Positions 1 to 5,292 of a DNA stretch of 7,495 nt are shown here, one piece after another. The DNA comes from Oscillospiraceae bacterium. Lineage in GTDB: Bacteria > Bacillota_A > Clostridia > Oscillospirales > CAG-272. The notes under the pieces are model-generated. The model searched no databases. It saw only the letters and a list, made by a program, of their open reading frames with translations, and had not been told where the DNA came from. The position numbers were made by a program, and so were the translations under genes. The stretch spans positions 1-7,495 of the forward strand of contig SVSO01000145.1 of the NCBI GenBank assembly GCA_015064195.1, read 5' to 3'. The stretch's first letter is position 1, and each line of letters begins with the position of its first letter.

Positions 1-885
1 GGAAATAATGCCGCCTGCCGCCAGTGCGCCGGCACCGATGTAGCGGACATAAGTGCCCCAGATACCGGATGCGCCGTCCGATGCGAAGATCTCGCCGATG
101 GGAGCTGCGCCGGGATAGAGGATCAGCTCTGCGCCGAAGATGACGATGATCGGGATGAGCACGCACCAGCTGAGAATACCGCCGGCAAACATATAGGAGG
201 AAATGCGCGGGCCGCAGATGTAGCCCACCGACATAACGGCGGGATAGATCTGAGTGCCGATTGCGCCGGGGTAGGTCTTAGCCGTGCCTTCGAGGGAAAC
301 CTCGCCGGGAACAAGCTTGAGACCGTCGATGATAAACTTGAAGAATGCCGCAAAGCCCATACCGGCAAAGACGGTGGAAGCATTGGAACCGCCTTCTTCA
401 CCTGCGAGAAGAACCTCAGCGCAGGCGTGACCTTCCGGATACGGGAGCGTACCGTGCTCACGAACGATGAGCGCGTTGCGCAGGGGAACCATGAAGAATA
501 CGCCGAGCAGACCGCCGATGAGAGCGATGAGGGTGATCTCCACGATGCCGGGCTTTTCCATCACGCCCTCACGCGCCCAGAGAAAGAGTGCGGGGAGGGT
601 GAAGATCGCACCAGCTGCCAGCGATTCGCCGGCAGAGCCGATGGTCTGAACCAGATTGGATTCAAGAATGGAGTTTTTGCGCATGATCACGCGGATCACG
701 CCCATGGCGATGACAGCAGCCGGAATGGATGCGGAAACGGTCATGCCCACGCGAAGGCCCAGATAAGCATTCGCCGCGCCGAAAATTACCGCCAGAAGAA
801 TACCCATGATGATGGACGTCACCGTCAGCTCGGGTGTGATCTTCGAGGCAGGAATATACGGCTTGAATTCCTTGTTTTCTTCCAT
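1..885 (-). CDS. OPT-family oligopeptide transporter, C-terminal part beyond window
   Basis: This is the N-terminal 295 residues of a polytopic membrane transporter of the OPT (oligopeptide transporter) family, which in bacteria is thought to import peptides or related small compounds by proton coupling. The frame is open to the left edge, so about half of the usual 600-650 residues are present. I read the signature NAYLGLRVGMTVSASIPAAV at about residues 39-58, followed by AGESLAAGAIFTLPAL (85-100), the conserved PYPEGHACAEVLLAGEEG (149-166) and several long hydrophobic segments (about 24-44, 50-66, 88-104, 114-134, 172-190, 231-251). The start ATG (885-883) has a GAGG ribosome site 8 nt upstream and a strong promoter before that. 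It is separated from the aldolase by a terminator, so it is probably its own transcription unit. Substrate cannot be read from the sequence; a link to the glycan genes is not shown. Confidence 0.93.
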   Translation of the reverse strand, partial: MEENKEFKPYIPASKITPELTVTSIIMGILLAVIFGAANAYLGLRVGMTVSASIPAAVIAMGVIRVIMRKNSILESNLVQTIGSAGESLAAGAIFTLPALFLWAREGVMEKPGIVEITLIALIGGLLGVFFMVPLRNALIVREHGTLPYPEGHACAEVLLAGEEGGSNASTVFAGMGFAAFFKFIIDGLKLVPGEVSLEGTAKTYPGAIGTQIYPAVMSVGYICGPRISSYMFAGGILSWCVLIPIIVIFGAELILYPGAAPIGEIFASDGASGIWGTYVRYIGAGALAAGGIIS

Positions 886-900
886 AAAAGATACCTCGTT

Positions 901-919
901 TTGTGTAAAATTTGCACAA
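901..919. promoter_or_regulatory. Near-perfect 19-bp palindrome, candidate operator of the OPT gene
   Basis: The sequence TTGTGTAAA-A-TTTGCACAA is an inverted repeat with 9-bp arms and a single mismatched pair (T906/G914). It lies immediately downstream of the OPT gene's -10 and covers the predicted transcription start, ending 15 bp before the start codon. That is a classic position for a repressor site. A shorter exact palindrome, ATTGTGACAAT (976-986), lies upstream of the -35. The binding protein is unknown. Confidence 0.45.
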
Positions 920-921
920 TT

Positions 922-950
922 ATTTTATCATATTAAACAGAATTTGTCAA
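922..950 (-). promoter_or_regulatory. Sigma-70/sigma-A promoter of the OPT transporter
   Basis: Read on the minus strand, a perfect -35 TTGACA (950-945) is followed by a 17-bp spacer and TAAAAT (927-922), with a TGA extended -10 just before it. The predicted start point is near 915, giving a leader of about 30 nt before the ATG at 885. Confidence 0.85.
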
Positions 951-1025
951 GACTAAACGAGCGTATTCGCATTTTATTGTGACAATCGACAGTTTATGCT
1001 ATCTTGATTTGGCAAAAGCCGTTGA

Positions 1026-1060
1026 AAAATGCAGGATTCCCGAAGAGAATCCTGCATTTT
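1026..1060 (-). terminator. Rho-independent terminator after the aldolase gene
   Basis: Two perfectly complementary 14-nt arms, AAAATGCAGGATTC and GAATCCTGCATTTT, flank a 7-nt loop (1040-1046). The hairpin begins 6 nt after the aldolase stop codon (1069-1067). On the minus strand the right arm ends in five T residues (counting 1025). The A/T symmetry means it could also stop plus-strand transcription, but no plus-strand gene ends here. It separates the GH2-aldolase block from the OPT gene. Confidence 0.88.
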
Positions 1061-1066
1061 GTGTGT

Positions 1067-1843
1067 TTACTCCGCAAATACGCCGCGGATATTTTTGCAA
1101 TTCTCCAGACAAGCATCCAGCAGATAGCGGTAATCCGTGCCGGAGGAGATCAGGTTGATTCCCAGCTCCTTCCAGTACCGGATAACCTTAGGATCGGTAG
1201 AGCCGGTGGAAACGCCGATGCATTTGCCCGCCGCCTTCAGAATGGCGATGGACTCCCGGATGAGCGCGGTGGTTTCCTCACCGAACACATCTCCCAGCCG
1301 TCCGATGGAGCCGGACAGATCGCACGGGCCGAAAATGTAGCCGTCAATGTAGGGATTTTTGATGATCTCCGGCAGATTCTTCACCGCTTCCTCTGTCTCG
1401 ATCTGAATGAACCGGCAGAGCCTTTCATTGGCTGTGCGGATGTATTCCTTTTCGTCCACAAGGCCGTACCTGGTGGCGCGCATCGGGCCGAAGCCGCGGA
1501 TTCCTTCTGGCGGATACATACAGGAACGCATGGCCGCATCTGCCTCCTCCGGCGTATTGATCATGGGGAACACCACACCATCCGGGCCCATTTCCAGCAC
1601 GCGCTTGGTATGATTGCGGTCATCCATGGACAGCCGCACCACCGCCGCCGCACCGGCAGACTGCACCGCGCCGATCTGCAGAAGCAGTGCCTCATAATTC
1701 AGCGGGCTGTGCTCCGTGTCGATCCAGACAAAATCAAATCCCGTGCTGGCCATGATCTCCGCCAGAACCACATCGGGAAGCGCCGCATGAGTGCCGCACA
1801 AATACTCACAGGCGAGCACCTTTTCTTTGAATGACTGATTCAT
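1067..1843 (-). CDS. HpcH/HpaI-family metal-dependent pyruvate aldolase
   Basis: This 258-residue protein is a class II (divalent-metal) aldolase of the HpcH/HpaI superfamily. The family cleaves 2-keto-3-deoxy or 4-hydroxy-2-oxo acids into pyruvate and an aldehyde in the cytoplasm. It has the family's usual length and keeps the HpaI catalytic residues at the same numbers: His45 in WIDTEHSP, Arg70 in VVRLSMDD, and metal ligands Glu149 (IQIETEEA) and Asp175 (GPCDLSGSIG). RGFGPMRATRYG (116-127) is also typical. Members include 4-hydroxy-2-oxoheptanedioate aldolase, 5-keto-4-deoxyglucarate aldolase and 2-keto-3-deoxy-L-rhamnonate aldolase. The nearby rhamnosidase favours a sugar-acid substrate, but that is inference. 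The ATG at 1843 follows GGAGG at a short 4-nt spacing and a consensus promoter. It lies 99 bp downstream of GH2 in the same direction with no terminator between, so it may also be read from the GH2 promoter. Confidence 0.93.
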   Translation of the reverse strand: MNQSFKEKVLACEYLCGTHAALPDVVLAEIMASTGFDFVWIDTEHSPLNYEALLLQIGAVQSAGAAAVVRLSMDDRNHTKRVLEMGPDGVVFPMINTPEEADAAMRSCMYPPEGIRGFGPMRATRYGLVDEKEYIRTANERLCRFIQIETEEAVKNLPEIIKNPYIDGYIFGPCDLSGSIGRLGDVFGEETTALIRESIAILKAAGKCIGVSTGSTDPKVIRYWKELGINLISSGTDYRYLLDACLENCKNIRGVFAE

Positions 1844-1850
1844 ATAACCT

Positions 1851-1862
1851 CCGAAAATTCGG
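1851..1862. repeat. Short inverted repeat beside the aldolase ribosome site
   Basis: CCGAA-AA-TTCGG forms 5-bp arms around two bases and overlaps the end of the Shine-Dalgarno sequence (1848-1852). In mRNA it can fold only as a 4-bp stem with a 4-nt loop, so any effect on translation would be modest. It may be chance. Confidence 0.25.
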
Positions 1863-1890
1863 CAGCTTTTAACCGCCCTATTTACAGTTA

Positions 1891-1919
1891 ATTATATCAC
1901 AGCCGCCGCCCTTTGTCAA
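1891..1919 (-). promoter_or_regulatory. Consensus promoter of the aldolase gene
   Basis: On the minus strand a perfect TTGACA (1919-1914), a 17-bp spacer and a perfect TATAAT (1896-1891) preceded by TGA form one of the closest possible matches to the sigma-70/sigma-A consensus. The predicted start is near 1884, giving a leader of about 40 nt. It sits just after the GH2 stop codon, so the aldolase can be expressed without GH2. Confidence 0.88.
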
Positions 1920-1942
1920 GCATTTATGCGAAACCGCCGCTG

Positions 1943-4207
1943 TTATTGTGCCGTTACAGATGCAGAACCCGACTGCAGATCCGGGCCGCCGACGGTGATC
2001 GTGACGCATCCCGGCTTATTCGTGCGGACAATGGCCACCGCACGTCCTTCAAAGGCGTGGCAGGCATTCGAGCCATACTGATCCTCGTTGCAGGGATCAC
2101 CGCTGAAAATACCCAGCAGCTCGCCGCCGTCAACGATGCAGGAGATGGCATTTCTCGCCGCCGCTGTCCGCACACCGGCTTCATCGGCGATTGTGATGTC
2201 AAAATAGCAGAGATCCCGATTGTCCGCCGCCAGCGTATCCGTTTCCGGCGTGACGATCACGCGGGCCGGTGCGCCGGTGGTATGCAGAGACGAGCGTCCG
2301 CATTCCGCGCCGTTTTTGTATGCGATGACGGAAATTTCGCCCGGCTCATAGGGGATGTCCATATACGCGATGGCCTTCTCCGGCTTCGATGTACCGACGG
2401 CGCGGCCGTTGACGAACCATGCGATCTCGTCCGCATCGGTATAGACCTCGCATTTCACCGGCTTGCCGATGTATTTGTCCTCAAACGTCCAGCTGTCCAG
2501 CACATCGTACCAATGCCAGTGCGTGCCGGTGAAGCCTTCGCCGTAATGCTCCGGATGGGTGGTGAAAATGCGCGGCTCGCATCCGCCGATCCACACGGCC
2601 TCACGGAAATAGGACTGGGGTCTGCGGTATCCGCAGAGGTCAAGGTCGCCCTGATAGCAGGTGCGGTAGGGATAGGGCGCACAGCTGATGCCCTTGATGA
2701 CGCCGTCCCGTGCCCAGAGTGCGCGTCCCGTGCCCGCTTCGCCCAGATTGTCGTAAGCCGTCCATGTGAAATCGCCCAGGACATAGGGATAGCGGAGAAC
2801 CTTGTTCCACGAATCGTAGAAATCAATGGCGTGTGTCTCTGAGCCCCAGATCACGCGATCGGGGTACAGCTCGTGGTCGCTTTCATACCGGGGATACAGA
2901 TAATTGTAGCCGCAGATGTCGAGGGGCTTCCAGTATCCCTCCGTGCGCTTTGCCCATGTTGCGCCATCGCCCATCTGATACGTAGCGGAGGTGACAAGGC
3001 GGGTGTCATCGTACTTGCGGATCTCCGCCGCCAGCCGCTCCGACCACTCATCGCCGTCCGTTGCGCCGTAGCTTTCGGGGATCTCATTGCCGATGGAGTA
3101 GCTGATAACCGAGGGATGACTGCGGTCGCGCTTGACCATGGCCGCGATGTCCTTGTCCCACCAGCCGTCGAACCATTTGTGGTAATTGAACTGTCCGCCC
3201 TTGTTCTGCCGCCAGCAGTCGAAGGCCTCGTCCATGACGATGATGCCAAGCTCGTCGCACATTTCAAGCAGCTGCTCGGAGGGCGGATTGTGGGCGATGC
3301 GGAGAGCATTGAAGCCGGCATTCTTGAGGCGGGTCAGCTTTCTGCGGCAGGCCGCCGGGAAATCCGCCGCGCCCAGCACACCGTGGTCGTGATGGATGCA
3401 TCCGCCGCGCAGCTTGATGAGCTTACCGTTGAGAAGAAGGCCGTTCTTCGCATCCGCCGAAATGGTGCGGATGCCGAAGATGCGCTCATCCGCGTCAAGC
3501 TCTGCGCCGTTTTCCGTAAGCGTAGTGCGGATGGTGTAGAGGTTGGGATGCTCCGTGTCCCATGTTTTTGCGTCATTGACGGTGAATGTCAGCGACGCGG
3601 CAGTTTTTTCGCCGGATTTGACCGATACCGCCGTCTCAGCGGAAGCGACAAGTGCATCGCCGTCGAAGATCTGTGCCGTCAGCATAACGCTCGCATCCCG
3701 GTCAGCGGCGATTTCATAGGCTGCATTGACCGTATCCAGCGTGGGCGTAGTGACGAACACATCCCACGGCTCAAGGCGCACATCGCCGCCTTCCCACAGG
3801 AAAACATCGCGGTAAACGCCCGCTCCCGAATACCAGCGGGTGGAGCACTGCAGTCCCTCGGTGATGACGACCAGCTGATTATCCTCGCCGAATTTCAGCC
3901 GCTTTGTCAGATCCACGAGGATGGGCGCATAGCCGTGAGGATGCATGACCATCTGATAGCCGTTGCATTTAACCGTGGCGCACATATACGCGCCGTCGAT
4001 GTCGAGGATATAATGGCGGGGCGTTTTGTCAATATTCACATATTTGACATACGTTCCATTTCCGCCCTGAAAATAGCCGTTCGATGCACCGCCGGCGGCA
4101 TTCGCACTGCGCGGCAGTGTAACGGTGTAGTCGTTCGGCAGATCAACCTTGCCCTTGAAATTCGGCGCTTCCAGATCCCAGCCTTTGGAAATACAAATCT
4201 TTTTCAT
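1943..4207 (-). CDS. Glycoside hydrolase family 2, probable beta-galactosidase
   Basis: This 754-residue enzyme has the GH2 plan: an N-terminal sugar-binding jelly-roll domain (about 40-145, with GNGTYVKYVNI and WYSGAGVYRDVFL), an immunoglobulin-like domain (150-250), a TIM barrel (255-540) and C-terminal beta domains resembling DUF4982 (580-640) and the GH2 C-terminal domain 5 (645-750). Catalytic residues are visible: acid/base Glu375 in YSIGNEIPE and nucleophile Glu457 in IWGSETHA. RIAHNPPS (303-310) and MDEAFDCWRQNK (325-336) are barrel motifs of the family. I see no Asn-x-Lys motif of beta-glucuronidases in the expected region; it reads GDLDLCGYRRPQSY (520-533), as in DUF4982 beta-galactosidases, so galactosidase is favoured but not proved. 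There is no signal peptide, so it is probably cytoplasmic. The ATG has AAAGGAGG 7 nt upstream. It is divergent from the AraC regulator and shares its control region. Confidence 0.95.
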   Translation of the reverse strand: MKKICISKGWDLEAPNFKGKVDLPNDYTVTLPRSANAAGGASNGYFQGGNGTYVKYVNIDKTPRHYILDIDGAYMCATVKCNGYQMVMHPHGYAPILVDLTKRLKFGEDNQLVVITEGLQCSTRWYSGAGVYRDVFLWEGGDVRLEPWDVFVTTPTLDTVNAAYEIAADRDASVMLTAQIFDGDALVASAETAVSVKSGEKTAASLTFTVNDAKTWDTEHPNLYTIRTTLTENGAELDADERIFGIRTISADAKNGLLLNGKLIKLRGGCIHHDHGVLGAADFPAACRRKLTRLKNAGFNALRIAHNPPSEQLLEMCDELGIIVMDEAFDCWRQNKGGQFNYHKWFDGWWDKDIAAMVKRDRSHPSVISYSIGNEIPESYGATDGDEWSERLAAEIRKYDDTRLVTSATYQMGDGATWAKRTEGYWKPLDICGYNYLYPRYESDHELYPDRVIWGSETHAIDFYDSWNKVLRYPYVLGDFTWTAYDNLGEAGTGRALWARDGVIKGISCAPYPYRTCYQGDLDLCGYRRPQSYFREAVWIGGCEPRIFTTHPEHYGEGFTGTHWHWYDVLDSWTFEDKYIGKPVKCEVYTDADEIAWFVNGRAVGTSKPEKAIAYMDIPYEPGEISVIAYKNGAECGRSSLHTTGAPARVIVTPETDTLAADNRDLCYFDITIADEAGVRTAAARNAISCIVDGGELLGIFSGDPCNEDQYGSNACHAFEGRAVAIVRTNKPGCVTITVGGPDLQSGSASVTAQ

Positions 4208-4260
4208 GATAATACCTCCTTTGAAATTGAAATTTTTCCTTGCATTTGTAATTCCTTCAT
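4204..4260 (-). other. Possible 18-codon leader ORF ahead of GH2
   Basis: An open frame MKELQMQGKISISKEVLS starts at 4260, almost exactly at the transcription start predicted from the GH2 promoter, and its TGA (4206-4204) overlaps the GH2 ATG as ATGA. It would be translated leaderless, because there is no ribosome site before it, and the GH2 Shine-Dalgarno lies inside it. The tight overlap is suggestive of translational coupling, but an 18-codon frame in an AT-rich leader can easily be chance. Confidence 0.2.
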
Positions 4261-4268
4261 GCTATAAT
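4240..4268 (+). promoter_or_regulatory. Promoter of the AraC-family regulator gene
   Basis: TTGCAT (4240-4245), a 17-bp spacer and a perfect TATAAT (4263-4268) preceded by TGC. The predicted start is near 4275, giving a leader of about 70 nt. Its -10 overlaps the -10 of the opposing GH2 promoter, so polymerase cannot occupy both at once. Confidence 0.75.
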
Positions 4269-4295
4269 AATAGCATATCCGCTTTGCAAAATCAA
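4267..4295 (-). promoter_or_regulatory. Promoter of the GH2 gene
   Basis: On the minus strand TTGATT (4295-4290), a 17-bp spacer and TATTAT (4272-4267) with a TGC extended -10. The predicted start is near 4260, about 53 nt before the GH2 ATG. The -35 is weaker than those of the other promoters here, as expected for an activator-dependent promoter, and lies between the two TTTGCAAA half-sites, touching the nearer one. The shared -10 region forms an inverted repeat, ATGCTAT-AATA-ATAGCAT (4259-4276). Confidence 0.72.
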
Positions 4296-4312
4296 TAGAA
4301 TATTTTGCAAAG
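4282..4312. promoter_or_regulatory. Paired TTTGCAAA half-sites, candidate AraC-family operator
   Basis: CTTTGCAAAA (4282-4291) and TTTTGCAAAG (4303-4312) are exact inverted copies separated by 11 bp. Because the core TTTGCAAA is itself palindromic, they can equally be read as direct repeats 21 bp apart, two helical turns, which is the usual spacing for half-sites bound by a dimeric AraC-type regulator. They lie between the divergent GH2 and regulator genes, flanking the GH2 -35 and just downstream of the regulator's own predicted start, so the neighbouring regulator is the obvious candidate ligand. Confidence 0.6.
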
Positions 4313-4344
4313 AGTGAACTTTCTGAAACAAGTAGGATTTTTTC

Positions 4345-5178
4345 ATGATGAAGGTCAATTATTATCCGCCCATCGACCGGATGCAGACGCTTCCCTTTTA
4401 TTTCGGCGGCATCGGCGTGGGGCATCATCAGGAGGAGATCGTGCGGCCTGCGGGAAGCTCTGAGCCGGAGCTTCACTATACCGTTTCCGGCTGCGGCATC
4501 CTCGAATACGCCGGGAAACGCCAGCTTTTACCTGCCGGAACCATGTTTTATCTGCCAAGACGTATTCCCCATCGCTATTACGCCGCTCCGGGCGGATGGG
4601 TGGTCAACTGGGTAACGTATCGGATGCAGGAGACGAATATGCCGTCTATGCTGGCATTCGGCGATGACATCCTCATTTTCCGTCCGTCGGCAAAGCTTCT
4701 TGCCGCCGACCGCTACGAGTCCATCTATCGTCTCGCCACCTCCGGCAGTGAACAAAACCGCATCCTCGCCAGCGCAAAGCTGTACGAATTCGTGCTGGAG
4801 CTTGCCGCCGATCTGGAAGACACCGGCGACCGTCGTAACGAGAGTGCCAGACAGATGCAGGCGGTCGTTGATTACATTGAGCACTCCTTCTCGGAAAAAC
4901 TCACCCTTGCCGTCATCTGTGAGGCCTGCGGCGGCATGAGCGAGCAGTATCTCTGCCGCCTGTTCCGCCGTCACACCGGTCTGCGGCCATCTGAATACAT
5001 CAACCGCCGCCGCATGGAATACGCCCGCTCCCTGCTGGTACATACAGAGCTTCCGGTGACAGCGGTGGCGGAGATGTCGGGATTTGAAAGCGCATCCTAT
5101 TTTCACCGGCTGTGGAAGCGGTTCGAGGATGTGTCACCCAAGGATTATCGCCGGCTTCACCGTGGTCGGTACTGTTGA
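4345..5178 (+). CDS. AraC-family transcriptional regulator
   Basis: This 277-residue protein has an N-terminal cupin-type sensing domain (about 15-95, with HYTVSGCGILEYAGKRQLLP and GTMFYLPRRIPHRYY) and a C-terminal AraC/XylS DNA-binding domain (about 172-272). Both helix-turn-helix units are seen: LTLAVICEACGGMSEQYLCR (187-206) leading into FRRHTGLRPSEYI, and VTAVAEMSGFESASYFHRLW (238-257) leading into KRFEDVSPKDYR, the family signature. Regulators of this kind usually bind a sugar or glycan breakdown product and activate adjacent catabolic genes. Two ATGs in tandem (4345, 4348) are possible; the first has AGGA 7 nt upstream and is preferred. It is divergent from GH2 and followed, with no clear terminator, by the propeller and rhamnosidase genes. 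It probably controls both flanks and itself; the inducer is unknown. Confidence 0.95.
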   Translation: MMKVNYYPPIDRMQTLPFYFGGIGVGHHQEEIVRPAGSSEPELHYTVSGCGILEYAGKRQLLPAGTMFYLPRRIPHRYYAAPGGWVVNWVTYRMQETNMPSMLAFGDDILIFRPSAKLLAADRYESIYRLATSGSEQNRILASAKLYEFVLELAADLEDTGDRRNESARQMQAVVDYIEHSFSEKLTLAVICEACGGMSEQYLCRLFRRHTGLRPSEYINRRRMEYARSLLVHTELPVTAVAEMSGFESASYFHRLWKRFEDVSPKDYRRLHRGRYC

Positions 5179-5190
5179 CCGGTTTGACCG
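5175..5190 (+). repeat. Tandem TTGACCG repeat at the end of the regulator gene
   Basis: TTGACCG occurs at 5175-5181 and again at 5184-5190, a 9-bp period spanning the AraC gene's stop codon. The second copy also pairs with GTCAA at 5198-5202 as a small inverted repeat. It lies 40-55 bp upstream of the next promoter's -35, so it could be a protein-binding site, but the evidence is only the repeat itself. Confidence 0.25.
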
Positions 5191-5229
5191 CTTATTTGTC
5201 AATTTCCGCTCCGATTTCCCGGAAAACAC

Positions 5230-5258
5230 TTGACATTCTCCCCGTATCATGTTAAAAT
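5230..5258 (+). promoter_or_regulatory. Promoter of the propeller-rhamnosidase operon
   Basis: A perfect TTGACA (5230-5235), a 17-bp spacer and TAAAAT (5253-5258) preceded by TGT (extended -10). The predicted start is near 5265, giving a leader of about 28 nt before the ATG at 5293. A 6-bp inverted repeat TTTCCG/CGGAAA (5203-5225) lies just upstream; it has no T-run and is not a terminator. Confidence 0.85.
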
Positions 5259-5292
5259 AGACCCAACTTCAAAGCAGGAAAGGATCATCACC

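Noticed and set aside
427..936. 169-codon plus-strand open frame opposite the OPT gene
   Set aside because: Antisense to the OPT transporter, His/Asp/Arg-rich low-complexity composition, and it runs through the OPT promoter.
976..1010. Plus-strand promoter-like TTGTGA...TATCTT
   Set aside because: Weak hexamers and no plus-strand gene downstream; transcription would meet the terminator hairpin at once.
1004..1834. 276-codon plus-strand open frame opposite the aldolase
   Set aside because: It runs through the terminator hairpin and is antisense to the conserved aldolase; no domain is seen.
2873..4267. 464-codon plus-strand open frame opposite GH2
   Set aside because: It is antisense to a clear GH2 gene with intact catalytic motifs; its protein shows no family motif and is rich in Arg/Ala/Val as expected from a GC-rich shadow frame.
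4272..4292. Possible catabolite-responsive (CcpA) element near TGCAAAGCGG
   Set aside because: Spacing between the AA and CG of the core is one base too long and the second half does not match.
5203..5225. TTTCCG/CGGAAA hairpin as terminator of the AraC gene
   Set aside because: Only 6 bp, an 11-nt loop and no following T-run.
5230..5292. Earlier TTG start adding 21 residues to the propeller protein
   Set aside because: The TTG is part of the -35 hexamer, so it would not be in the transcript, and it has no suitable ribosome site; the ATG at 5293 has one.
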